Below are positions 55,994-64,000 of a DNA stretch of 64,000 nucleotides, piece by piece (within the stretch, counting starts at the first letter, position 1; each line of letters opens with the position of its first letter). The position numbers were made by a program, and so were the translations under genes. The notes under the pieces were generated by a model, which ran no database searches, had not been told where the DNA came from, and saw nothing but the letters and a program-made list of their open reading frames with translations. This DNA is from Shewanella nanhaiensis (GTDB taxonomy: Bacteria; Pseudomonadota; Gammaproteobacteria; Enterobacterales; Shewanellaceae), in contig NZ_JAHZST010000003.1 of NCBI RefSeq assembly GCF_019457885.1, forward strand, positions 310,001-374,000, given 5' to 3'.

Positions 55994-58519
55994 TTAGAAT
56001 TGAGCTGTGATTGGATCAGAACATAGGCTAGAACCAGTTTCACAGATTGTGTACTCAACCGATGCAGGCGCATTTGTGAAACGATCACGGTAACGACCAT
56101 CATTATCAGTCGTCGCAACCATCTCACCATCACGGTAGATATCTACCGAATTGCCATTTGCACCATCCCAAGTCAGGTCAACTAGCGCACTGCCACGACG
56201 AGATAGCTTAGCTCGAAGAACTTCTGCCGTAATCACATTATCAAATACGTCAACATTCATGTTGGCTGTATCAGTGTTACCTTCAGCATCTGTCACTGTT
56301 AGTGAAACAGCATAACTACCCGCTGATGCATAGGTATGAGATGGGTTCATATCAGTTGAGCTACCCATATCACCAAAGTCCCAGCTATAGCTCACGATGT
56401 CATCGTTCGCATCGGTACTTGTGTTGGTAAAGCTAACAGTCAAGCCATCAACACTGTGATCAAAACCAGCAACTGGTGCGGCAGGTCCAGTGTCACCTAC
56501 ACCTGAGATAACAATACCCCAGCTGTTAAGCGTTCCTAAATCTGCTGCTGCATTATCGCTAACAGACAGAGTCCAGGTACCCATCGCCATCTCACCGTTA
56601 AAGTCAGAAAGATCCCAGCTTTCTACAACATCATCGGCGCTGCCACCAGAGCGGTTATGCAGTATAGACTCCGTCCCTTCTGGTGAGGTTAGCGTTACGA
56701 TAAGGTCGCCACTCCAAGTGTGGGTAATATTCACATCGGCAGTAACACCAAACACTTGTAGATCATCAGCAACGTCGATTGTGCTCACGATACCATTTGA
56801 GTCATTGTCAGGCAGATCTACTGGAGTCGTGTTCTCATATGGGTAATCCTGCAGACCCTGAGGCAGCACGTTAAGAGAAACACTCTTGCTCTTTTCGAAG
56901 TCACCATCAACACCGGTTACAGTAAAGGTGTAGTCACCCCACTGAGTATCCGACGCAGTCGCAACGTCTAGCATAAAGGTATCATCAGCACCTGCGGTTG
57001 TTGCTGACAAAGATACACCCGCTAATGCTGGAGCTGACGTCACACTAAGGTTGGCAGTGCCATCCCAGCCGCCTACGCTGCCAACAGAGAACTCATAACT
57101 AGTAGACTCACCAGCAATAACCTGAGCAGAACTTGGCGTAGCACTAAAGCGGAAACCTGGAGCGGGATCAGCTTCTTCCAGTGCTGTTAACAGGTTCAGG
57201 CGCTTGCCCGATACTGTCTTGCCATCCAAATCGGCCAAAGCATCACCGGAATCCATCAGCAAGGCCTTCATTTCAGCCATAGTCAAATTAGGATTAATAG
57301 ACCACACCAAGCCTGCCGCGCCAGCAACGTGAGGACTGGCCATGGACGTCCCGCTGAATACAGAGTAATTATTACCCGGCGTAGTAGACAGAATGCTGCT
57401 ACCTGGTGCACCCACATCCACAGATACTGGTCCCCAATGAGAACAGCTGTCCAAAGTGTCATCACGGGTAGTCATGGAGACAGCCAAGATGGCATCTGAA
57501 TCGTATGAAGCTGGGTAGCTTGGCTCCTGATCGATATCGCGTGCAGGTGCACCAGTTCTACAATTACCTGCCGCAGCGACAAACAGAATGCCTTCATCAC
57601 CACTGGCTTCGATGGAATCTTTCAACGCCTGGCTGAAGCCACCACCTCCCCAAGAGTTATTGGTCGCACGCACATCTATACCACGATTGACTTTAAGATC
57701 AGTGAAGTAATCAATACATTCGATAGCATCCGCAGTTGAGCCGCTACCACCTGCGTCGAGGAACTGACAACCAATGATACTGACATCCCAGTTCACCCCA
57801 ACAACACCAATGCCATTGTCGCCTTCAGCGCCAATGGTGCCCGCTACGTGAGTACCGTGACCGTTACCATCCATTGGGTCGCCATTATCATTAACAGCGC
57901 TGAAACCATGGACATCATCGATGACACCATTACCATCATCATCCACGCCATTGCCGGCAATTTCACCCGGATTGACCCACATGTTATTGGTCAAATCTTC
58001 ATGGTTGTAATCAACACCAGTATCGATAACACCGATAATCACAGTGTCATCACCAGTTGCTATGTCCCAGGCTTCTGGGGCATCTATATCAGCGTCTGCT
58101 GTCCCCCCATTCTGGCCAGTATTGTTAAGTCCCCACATTTCAGGATAACGAGGGTCATCCGGCGCACCTGCAGCTTTCAGGATATAGTTAGGTTCGGCAT
58201 ATTGAACTGCTGGATGCTGACTGATCATTTTAATTGCTTTTGATACATCAGATCCTGAACGCAGTGATAGTTTTGCCAGCTTACCGCCCATTAAATTAGC
58301 GAACTTATCATCAACGCCGTCGGCATTGATGTCACGTATTGAACCGCGCACTAAGCGCTGTGCAGAAAGACGTTCAGATTTTGTGACATTATCTTTATAC
58401 ACTACAAGAATTGAGTCTTTCACATATTCATGTTGTGTCACTTTAGCCTGAACGGGTGCTGCAGATACCGTAATGGCGCCAGCAACAGCAAGCGCGATCG
58501 GTGTCAACTTATTAAACAT
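55994..58519 (-). CDS. Secreted subtilisin-family protease with P, PKD and Fn3-like domains
   Basis: An 841-residue secreted serine protease (S8). The signal peptide ends near VQAKV; an inhibitor I9-like propeptide follows (about 35-115). The catalytic triad is D166 (VIDTGVD), H221 (GNGHGTHVAGT) and S392 (SGTSMASPHVAG), with N289 in NNSWGGGG as oxyanion residue candidate region. After an about 100-residue beta domain come a proprotein-convertase P domain (about 557-675), a PKD domain (about 682-760, YSWDFGD) and an Fn3-like end domain. It is likely exported to the cell surface or medium, and together with the collagenase it could digest proteins of animal or detrital origin. Confidence 0.92.
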   Translation of the reverse strand: MFNKLTPIALAVAGAITVSAAPVQAKVTQHEYVKDSILVVYKDNVTKSERLSAQRLVRGSIRDINADGVDDKFANLMGGKLAKLSLRSGSDVSKAIKMISQHPAVQYAEPNYILKAAGAPDDPRYPEMWGLNNTGQNGGTADADIDAPEAWDIATGDDTVIIGVIDTGVDYNHEDLTNNMWVNPGEIAGNGVDDDGNGVIDDVHGFSAVNDNGDPMDGNGHGTHVAGTIGAEGDNGIGVVGVNWDVSIIGCQFLDAGGSGSTADAIECIDYFTDLKVNRGIDVRATNNSWGGGGFSQALKDSIEASGDEGILFVAAAGNCRTGAPARDIDQEPSYPASYDSDAILAVSMTTRDDTLDSCSHWGPVSVDVGAPGSSILSTTPGNNYSVFSGTSMASPHVAGAAGLVWSINPNLTMAEMKALLMDSGDALADLDGKTVSGKRLNLLTALEEADPAPGFRFSATPSSAQVIAGESTSYEFSVGSVGGWDGTANLSVTSAPALAGVSLSATTAGADDTFMLDVATASDTQWGDYTFTVTGVDGDFEKSKSVSLNVLPQGLQDYPYENTTPVDLPDNDSNGIVSTIDVADDLQVFGVTADVNITHTWSGDLIVTLTSPEGTESILHNRSGGSADDVVESWDLSDFNGEMAMGTWTLSVSDNAAADLGTLNSWGIVISGVGDTGPAAPVAGFDHSVDGLTVSFTNTSTDANDDIVSYSWDFGDMGSSTDMNPSHTYASAGSYAVSLTVTDAEGNTDTANMNVDVFDNVITAEVLRAKLSRRGSALVDLTWDGANGNSVDIYRDGEMVATTDNDGRYRDRFTNAPASVEYTICETGSSLCSDPITAQF

Positions 58520-59030
58520 AATTCTGACTTCCTTTTTATCCCTAAATATTTATATCCGGAACCAAATCCATCTAAGACCTTTAATACGCGGTATTAACCT
58601 TCTCTTCTTAAAAAGGTCTCAAAACATCCCGGTGCATTTCACAAAGAGGATTGTTGCCACAAGGTTACTAATTTTAAAAGCGGACTCACGGGCTTTACTA
58701 CCTTTCTACTACGCCCATCGCGCTAGCAAGTTTAATTTAAAAAACTAAATAGCATTTATATAAAGCAACTTTATTCAAAACAAACAAATAATTAAACGTC
58801 ACTTACGAGTTAAAAAAATATTTATTCCAGAGATTTTAATAAATATACCTTCTTCCAATTGCGGCATTTTTACAGGACTGTAACTTGAACTCTCATCTGG
58901 ATCTATTGTTAAGCATTCGTTATTAACGCTTCTGCAAAAGGTCTAAAGGATAGCTAATCGTTTTAGGGAATTTGATTCAAGACTTGTATCGAGAATAACC
59001 TAGAGCTCATAAAGTAAAAGGGGTATGAAA
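58520..59030. promoter_or_regulatory. Control region between the subtilisin and curli genes
   Basis: About 510 bases, AT-rich in the part 58740-58860. It must contain the promoters of the subtilisin gene (minus) and csgBA (plus). AAGGGG at 59018-59023 is the ribosome binding site of csgB. An open frame at 58473-58748 is a shadow of the start of the subtilisin gene and gives no recognisable protein. Confidence 0.45.
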
Positions 59031-59462
59031 GTGCCAACATTTAACTCTCTATTTTTACTGTTTATCACCCTCTGCAGTAGCTCTTGGGTATTAGCAGATG
59101 ATGAGCTAGACACAAGCAATACCTACGAACTACCTATCACGTTACAAACTCTTCTCGAAAGCAATGGGCGTTCAAGCCTAGTTAACCTAGTTCAGCTAGG
59201 TAACCTAAATACCGCAAATATTATGCAGACTGGCAATAACAACTATGTCGATCTGATGCAGTTAGGGGACAACAACCAGGCCAATATCACTCAGGATGGG
59301 AAGAATAATCAGGTAGAACTTATTCAAGTTGGTGGAGATAACCAAGCAGATATCATCCAAATAGGAAACGATAACTTGGTTAATTTAAATCAACTTGGCA
59401 GTGCTAATTTCTCTATCGAGCAGATTGCCGATGGTGCTGAAATAACCATAACACAATATTAA
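59031..59462 (+). CDS. csgB: Curli nucleator-like minor curlin CsgB
   Basis: A 143-residue secreted protein. Signal peptide about residues 1-22. The core carries seven Q-x-G motifs at 11-residue steps (QLG, QTG, QLG, QDG, QVG, QIG, QLG) with N-x-A/V in between, the curlin repeat that folds to a cross-beta spine. The last repeat is followed by EQIADGAEITITQY. I choose the GTG at 59031 because AAGGGG is seven bases upstream; the ATG at 59025 has only one base between. It comes 14 bases before csgA. By analogy to E. coli it anchors the fibre and starts polymerisation. Confidence 0.85.
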   Translation: MPTFNSLFLLFITLCSSSWVLADDELDTSNTYELPITLQTLLESNGRSSLVNLVQLGNLNTANIMQTGNNNYVDLMQLGDNNQANITQDGKNNQVELIQVGGDNQADIIQIGNDNLVNLNQLGSANFSIEQIADGAEITITQY

Positions 59463-59476
59463 ACAGGGAAAGTCAC

Positions 59477-60988
59477 ATGAGATCTCAAACAAAAAAAACA
59501 ATACTTGCGCTAGCGATCACTGCAGGACTCGGAATGAGTGGCTCAGCATTTGCTGATTCTGCAACCATTACACAAACGACAGATACAGCTAATGCTGTTG
59601 TTGGCCAAGAAGCTTATATTCAGCAAACTCAAACTGGTGGTAATGCCAATGTTGCTACCATCACTCAAATCGGTGATGACCAATCTGCAACTACGGTACA
59701 GGAAGGGGTTTGGCTAGAAGCCTATACTAATTCCACTGGTCTTGGTAACAATGTTGAAGTAGATCAAGCTGACGACTGGCACATCTCTAATGTCGACATG
59801 ACTGGTAACGATAACGAAACTTATGTTGCTCAGTTCGACTTTTTTAATCAGGTCAACATAGATGTCACAGGTAATGATAACAATGTTGATGTCGCTCAAG
59901 ACGGTTCACAAAGTGAAGCTGTTGTTGAGCTAATTGGTGATAATAATACCGCTGTAATCAATCAAGAAGGTGACGGTAACTTCGGTGTATACCGTGTTGA
60001 GGGTAACGATAATGATGGCGACGTTACTCAGATAGGTAACGGTAATACCGCAGGCATGGTTTCCCTTGATATCACACCCAATGTTGGCAACAACAATGAT
60101 GTAACCGTCTATCAAGAGGGAGATGGCAACTTAGGTGCCGTTAAAGGCGTTGCAGGCGATGATAACAACTTCGATATTGAGCAAGCGGGTAACGATAACA
60201 CAGGTTTTGTTTATGACTTAACTGGTTCTGACAATGAATTTGAGATTGACCAAGAGGGCAATAACAACACAGCTTATATGGCTGCCGTCCAAGGTGATGA
60301 TAACTTTATTGAGATAAAACAAGATGGAATGAGTAACACAATTGGTGACACCTTAATCGCTGAGGTTCAAGGTGATGACAATGATCTGAGAGTCGACCAA
60401 GAGGGAGACAACAACACTGCCCAGTTCCAAGTATTTGGCAACGACAATGATGTCTCTTTAGATCAAGAGGGGAACACCAACGTTGCTACATTCGGCGTCT
60501 ATGGCAACGATAATGATTTTGACCTAAGAAGTGACGGAGATGAAAACGAAGTTACCGCTTTTGCCGAAGGTGATGATAACAAGATAGAGATCAGCCAAGA
60601 GGGTGACATGAACTTCGGTTATGCAGACCTTATCGGCAGTGGTAATGACACAGATATCGAACAAGATGGCGATGAAAACGAAGCCGTATTGACGGTTGTG
60701 GGTATGAATAATGCCGATCTCGATATGACACAAGAGGGCGACCTTAACCTTATCGATCTTATCATTGTTGGTGATGAAAACAGTGCTTTAATCACGCAAA
60801 CAGGTGATGGTAACTGGGTTGGTGGTGAAGATGATGGTGCCTTCGTCGTAACTGGTGATGGTAACAGCCTGACCATAGCCCAAACAGGTAATGACAACCT
60901 AGTTATGGGTTCGCAAACTGGTTCAGATAACAGCATCTCAGTCACGCAAACTGGTGACTTTAATACCGCAACTGTGATTCAAAACTAA
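59477..60988 (+). CDS. csgA: Greatly enlarged acidic major curlin, CsgA-like
   Basis: A 503-residue protein, over three times the E. coli CsgA (151). The signal peptide ends near SAFAD. The rest is a string of about 19-20 Q-x-G motifs, mostly in pairs of beta strands with a period of 20-23 residues, such as DNNTAVINQEGDGNFGVYRVE. Strand edges are GNDN, GDDN and GDGN, so the protein is very rich in Asp, Asn and Gly with almost no Lys or Arg. The last about 100 residues have more canonical QTG repeats. No Cys is seen. It is the likely main fibre subunit and follows csgB. Asp/Asn pairs could bind calcium. Confidence 0.85.
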   Translation: MRSQTKKTILALAITAGLGMSGSAFADSATITQTTDTANAVVGQEAYIQQTQTGGNANVATITQIGDDQSATTVQEGVWLEAYTNSTGLGNNVEVDQADDWHISNVDMTGNDNETYVAQFDFFNQVNIDVTGNDNNVDVAQDGSQSEAVVELIGDNNTAVINQEGDGNFGVYRVEGNDNDGDVTQIGNGNTAGMVSLDITPNVGNNNDVTVYQEGDGNLGAVKGVAGDDNNFDIEQAGNDNTGFVYDLTGSDNEFEIDQEGNNNTAYMAAVQGDDNFIEIKQDGMSNTIGDTLIAEVQGDDNDLRVDQEGDNNTAQFQVFGNDNDVSLDQEGNTNVATFGVYGNDNDFDLRSDGDENEVTAFAEGDDNKIEISQEGDMNFGYADLIGSGNDTDIEQDGDENEAVLTVVGMNNADLDMTQEGDLNLIDLIIVGDENSALITQTGDGNWVGGEDDGAFVVTGDGNSLTIAQTGNDNLVMGSQTGSDNSISVTQTGDFNTATVIQN

Positions 60989-61009
60989 TTTCATATTAGT
61001 AACAAAAGC

Positions 61010-61036
61010 AAAAAGGGAGCTTAGGCTCCCTTTTTA
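61010..61036. terminator. Bidirectional terminator between csgA and csgD
   Basis: AAAAGGGAGC (61011-61020) and GCTCCCTTTT (61025-61034) form a perfect stem with a four-base loop. It ends csgBA on the plus strand and csgD on the minus strand. Confidence 0.93.
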
Positions 61037-61060
61037 TTTATATCAATAAATTAAATCAGA

Positions 61061-61726
61061 TTAAGAACATAACTCAAGCTGACTCTGGTAACTTTGTGCC
61101 CACCTTAACAGTTCAACACGGTTTCTAGATTGCGTCTTTCTGAAGATAGATGAAATATGAGCCTTTACAGTATGCTCACTGATACACAACCTGTGAGCTA
61201 TCTCTTTATTTCTTGCACCGCTCGACACTAAACTAATAATCGTTCTCTCCCGACTCGTTAGCATCTGCATCATCACTGCGCTGTCTTGCAGTGTGTCATT
61301 GGCACTGTCTAATTTACGCACAAGACGGCTGAAAACCTGGCTGATCAACTGCCGATCAAAATAGAGCTCTCCCTCTACCATATTGGTAATACCCGACATC
61401 AAAGAATCCATTCCTTGATTAGAGTAAAGCACCCCTTTTATTCCTAAAAGCAGCGCTGATTCAACCTCTAACGTATTGGGCTCAACTTGATGAAGCGCAA
61501 CGGGGCACTGCGATGCGAGCCTAGATGCTATTAAAGGGATACCTTTATTATCCAGCGCCTCCCCTTTTTGAGCAATAAAACAGAAACTATTTGATAGTAG
61601 CCCATCAAAAAGTTCTGAAGACTTACTGACAATCCGAGTCTTTAATCCAATCGATTGAGCCAAAATAGCTAAATGACATGGCGCTTCAATTTGATGAAAA
61701 AAGACAAGTTCATCGATTTGGTTCAT
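61061..61726 (-). CDS. csgD: LuxR-family regulator of curli, CsgD-like
   Basis: A 221-residue regulator. The first about 135 residues take the place of a receiver domain but lack the phospho-Asp and Lys of true response regulators, as in CsgD. The C-terminal LuxR HTH (TSRERTIISLVSSGARNKEIAHRLCISEHTVKAHISSIFRKT) starts at about residue 150. AAGGAG is seven bases before the ATG. It sits between csgBA and csgEFG, so control of both is likely. The diguanylate cyclase in this window could act upstream of it, but this is not shown. Confidence 0.85.
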   Translation of the reverse strand: MNQIDELVFFHQIEAPCHLAILAQSIGLKTRIVSKSSELFDGLLSNSFCFIAQKGEALDNKGIPLIASRLASQCPVALHQVEPNTLEVESALLLGIKGVLYSNQGMDSLMSGITNMVEGELYFDRQLISQVFSRLVRKLDSANDTLQDSAVMMQMLTSRERTIISLVSSGARNKEIAHRLCISEHTVKAHISSIFRKTQSRNRVELLRWAQSYQSQLELCS

Positions 61727-62131
61727 AACTTTCTCCTTGTCTATACCCTTATGTTTTCACCCTGAAGAAAACATAAAATACTCTCTGGTCCCATGAGAGT
61801 TAAAACAGCTTTTTTACTTTTGAGAAACATTATTATAATAAATAATTATAAATTACCAGAAAACAAACTAAGAAAAATAAATAAAGCTGTAAAATTTACA
61901 TAGCAGAGTTTTATTCGCTATTCAGGCATATTTTATACGGCTTAAAGTAAGATTATGATTATATAAATGCAGAGCATGGAATTGACATTGCAGGTGTTTG
62001 AATAAATTGTATTAAATATGAAGCAGTAAAGAAGCAGCAATAATATTAAACAGTGTTATTGCTGCTCTGTTCTCAAAAAATCTAGGCTTAAGTTAACTTT
62101 GTGACTCACTCCAGTGAATTAGCTCTATGAA
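61727..62131 (-). promoter_or_regulatory. csgD upstream region
   Basis: A very AT-rich stretch of 405 bases between csgD and csgG, both on the minus strand. It must hold the csgD promoter. The part 61800-61990 has many A/T runs and might bind H-NS or similar proteins. A hairpin near 62033-62066 belongs to the end of csgG. Confidence 0.45.
62033..62066 (-). terminator. Candidate terminator after csgG
   Basis: AGCAGCAATAA (62033-62043) and TTATTGCTGCT (62056-62066) form an 11-bp perfect stem with a 12-base loop, 66 bases after the csgG stop. The T-run is short. Confidence 0.55.
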
Positions 62132-62899
62132 TTAACTTTGAGAATTAGGACTCCAGTATCCCAATGCGATCCCCTTATCGACCATCTCAGCAACCGCTAG
62201 CTCAATCGCTTGCAACACACAAAACTGCACAGGCTCATTAGTTGTGAACCCCATCTCAGCTTCAGCCAAACGATTTAAACTAGTAAAACGAAACAGACCA
62301 GCTCTCAACTCCTGAGAAAACACACGTTTAGTGGTGGATACCGACATCATCACTTTTCCACTGTGCACATCGACAGCTCTCAAATAGATGGTGACCTGAT
62401 CTTCACGATAGAGCTCAGAAGCACCGATACCGTAATACTCCATGCCGATACCACCTGTACTAACATTTGTCTCATAACTGATAATCCCACCTTCAAGCAA
62501 CAAGCGAGCATTGGTCAGTTGAGGCACTTCAGAGTCTTTACTCTTAGGTTGCTTCTTGGTTATCTTTCGCTCCGTTAACAGGTTTTGTAACCCTTCACGC
62601 TCAACAGGAGTAAACCAACGAGAATCCAGCAGTGTCTGAATTAGCATAGAGGTCGCGCCTTGGGTTACAGCAGTGGAAAATGAGCTGACATTTTGTTGAG
62701 GCTTATACTGTCCCGTTTGATCCCTAAATGAATACACAGCAACAGGAATAGGGTATTTAGGCCCCTTTTTCGCTTGCAGTGCTAGCATGGTCTCGCTCAC
62801 AGGGTTAAGTTCAGCCTGACTCACATTTAACTCCGGCTTAGGAAGCAGACCACAGCCTGAGAGCAAACTGATGACAACTAGAGGTAGTAAGTATCTCAT
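62132..62899 (-). CDS. csgG: Curli secretion channel CsgG
   Basis: An outer membrane lipoprotein of 255 residues (E. coli 277) that forms the export pore for curlins. The lipobox is LSGC at residues 13-16, and the core has PIPVAVYSFRDQTGQYKPQQNVSSFSTAVTQGA and REGLQNLLTERKI, very like E. coli CsgG. Its ATG overlaps the stop of csgF by four bases (ATGA), with a GGAGG site, so their output is coupled. It is the last gene of csgEFG. Confidence 0.95.
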   Translation of the reverse strand: MRYLLPLVVISLLSGCGLLPKPELNVSQAELNPVSETMLALQAKKGPKYPIPVAVYSFRDQTGQYKPQQNVSSFSTAVTQGATSMLIQTLLDSRWFTPVEREGLQNLLTERKITKKQPKSKDSEVPQLTNARLLLEGGIISYETNVSTGGIGMEYYGIGASELYREDQVTIYLRAVDVHSGKVMMSVSTTKRVFSQELRAGLFRFTSLNRLAEAEMGFTTNEPVQFCVLQAIELAVAEMVDKGIALGYWSPNSQS

Positions 62900-63288
62900 C
62901 CCCCACCTCCATAAACTGGCATCTCAATGACGGTGATCTCACCCGTGACCAAATTAGTAATAGTGAGCACAACCCCACCACCAACAGAGGCGACTTCAAT
63001 ACGAAAATCACCAGTGTCATAGGTACCGTCAGTGATCTCCCCACTGGCAACTCCACGGGTGATCGTATTAAGAATATTTCGCTCTAGAGACTCTTTAAAC
63101 CGAGTAATAAAGTCTTTATCACCCTCTCCTTCGCTATGATCATTTTGCGCATTAGCCTTATTAAGCAGGTACGAGCCATTTAACGGCGACCCACCAAAAC
63201 TGGGGTTAATAGGGGTATAGACCAACTCGGTCGATTGAACGCTGCCAGCAGCTAAGCTGACCGCTAAAACTAACATCCTGTATTTCAT
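62896..63288 (-). CDS. csgF: Curli assembly factor CsgF
   Basis: A 130-residue exported protein. The mature part begins TELVYTPINPSFGGSPLNGSYLLNKANAQN, the conserved CsgF segment that plugs the CsgG pore and links secretion to nucleation. The start is the ATG at 63288 with AGGAT before it; a frame from a TTG at 63309 is longer without support. The csgE stop is 24 bases upstream. Confidence 0.93.
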   Translation of the reverse strand: MKYRMLVLAVSLAAGSVQSTELVYTPINPSFGGSPLNGSYLLNKANAQNDHSEGEGDKDFITRFKESLERNILNTITRGVASGEITDGTYDTGDFRIEVASVGGGVVLTITNLVTGEITVIEMPVYGGGG

Positions 63289-63311
63289 TATTCTTATCCT
63301 AATAGCCAAAA

Positions 63312-63707
63312 TTAATAGCCATCTTCAGCACTTGCCAACTCACCAGTAACGGCGTTCGCCTTAATCTGGGCTATATGATCTATGGTAAGTAAAATTGCTT
63401 GCTCTGCCCGCTCCTTTATCGGATTCGCCCGACGTCCAAAATGGGTTCTATAGATAGCTTTTCCATTCACCTCTAAGGTCAGCTGAGTGCCCGCTTGGGG
63501 GAATACAGTTTCATAGAGAGTGACATTGAAGCCCTGGGTGAAAGTGAGATCTCGCCAATAACCTGAGTAGTAAAAACCAAAGTCCTTACCAAACCGAGTC
63601 AAGGTTCTATCTATCACCAAACCACTAATCTCAATATCATCCTCCACCGCTACTGCAGCCGTTGAGAAGGTAAAGAGAAACGGTAATAAATAGATCCACT
63701 TTTTCAT
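63312..63707 (-). CDS. csgE: Curli assembly chaperone CsgE
   Basis: A 131-residue periplasmic protein with a signal peptide (cut near TAAVAVE). DIEISGLVIDRTLTRFGKDFGFYYSGYW and NVTLYETVFPQAGTQLTLEVNGKAIYRT match CsgE, the capping adaptor of the CsgG pore. The usual length (129 in E. coli) is kept. It is the first gene of csgEFG, whose promoter lies in the 290 bases to the window end. Confidence 0.93.
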   Translation of the reverse strand: MKKWIYLLPFLFTFSTAAVAVEDDIEISGLVIDRTLTRFGKDFGFYYSGYWRDLTFTQGFNVTLYETVFPQAGTQLTLEVNGKAIYRTHFGRRANPIKERAEQAILLTIDHIAQIKANAVTGELASAEDGY

Positions 63708-63942
63708 ATGTTATCAATCTCAACAATTACAAAGGCTCACGGGATGAGACCCAAACTAAACAGTATTAAGCCAACGCGGATCCAGCAATGCCGCGACTTA
63801 GACTAAAGAACCACACTATCAGCAATTGGTTTTTTTTGACGAGTAAAAAGTGCTCACTAACGAGTAACTGAAGAAAGCGATAGAAAAGGAGTAATACTTT
63901 TGACTAGTTAAGGAAAATATTTAAAACGGAGAAAATAGGCAA

Positions 63943-63969
63943 CAAAAAAGCCTCTTAAATAAGAGGCTT
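63943..63969 (-). terminator. Terminator for a minus-strand gene beyond the right edge
   Basis: AAGCCTCTTA (63948-63957) pairs with TAAGAGGCTT (63960-63969), with six A residues on the left that form a T-run on the minus strand. It implies a minus-strand gene that ends just to the right, near or beyond 63975. Confidence 0.75.
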
Positions 63970-64000
63970 CAGAGATGTTTTTAGCACTTAGTCGCTAAGA

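Noticed and set aside
58473..58748. 91-codon frame on the plus strand before csgB
   Set aside because: It begins as antisense of the subtilisin signal peptide, and no ribosome binding site or family is seen.
63975..64000. End of a minus-strand gene at the right edge
   Set aside because: A terminator suggests it and one frame could end in Leu-Ser-Asp-stop, but 13 bases are too few to support a call.

Overview
The window looks like chromosome from a marine Shewanella-type gammaproteobacterium (Alteromonadales). This is an inference from gene content and order: arginine-succinyltransferase genes, NorR/NnrS/flavohemoglobin, a curli operon with Asn/Asp-rich curlins, a Vibrio/Shewanella-type M9 collagenase, and the yheV-yheS-yheT-yheU-prkB-crp-argD gene order known from E. 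coli. No rRNA, tRNA, phage, transposase or CRISPR array was recognised.

Layout. 0-6.4 kb: tail of an unknown gene, a lipoprotein esterase, a small secreted protein, a membrane diguanylate cyclase, and a translationally coupled pair made of a GCS2-like ligase with CBS domains and an AspA/AstE-like zinc hydrolase. 6.5-10.4 kb: dbpA, a DUF3313-like lipoprotein and an MFS/POT-like transporter, all on the minus strand. 10.6-15.3 kb: a nitric oxide response module. norR diverges from a small membrane protein, nnrS and hmp, and the gap holds two exact GTCA-N3-TGAC NorR-type sites inside a perfect 18-bp inverted repeat plus a GG-N10-GC sigma-54 promoter. 15.4-17.6 kb: two small genes and a duplicated intergenic repeat of about 360-370 bp.

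17.6-44.5 kb follows the enterobacterial yheV-argD neighbourhood with insertions. yheV, yheS and a TIGR02444 gene are followed by an AT-rich accessory patch (20.4-23.5 kb, flanked by repeat arrays), then a GMC oxidoreductase with its Tat-exported partner, then yheT-yheU-prkB. A repeat-filled spacer, a czcCBA-type metal efflux operon and a Sel1 protein separate prkB from crp. crp is followed by a PepSY-like protein and a two-component system, then a DUF1338 gene and the argD/astC-astA-astD arginine catabolic operon.

44.9-52.5 kb: an HDOD protein, a Kef-type antiporter, galK-galM, a conserved small acidic protein and a PIG3-type quinone oxidoreductase. 52.9-63.7 kb is an extracellular block: a large M9 collagenase with three PPC-like domains, a convergent subtilisin with P and PKD domains, and a curli system (csgB, a greatly enlarged csgA, csgD, csgE-csgF-csgG). 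No csgC was seen.

The most noteworthy items are the 503-residue acidic CsgA-like curlin, the uncharacterised CBS-regulated ligase/hydrolase pair, the clear NorR/sigma-54 control region, a 22-bp palindrome before the metal efflux operon, and several distinct families of intergenic repeats.
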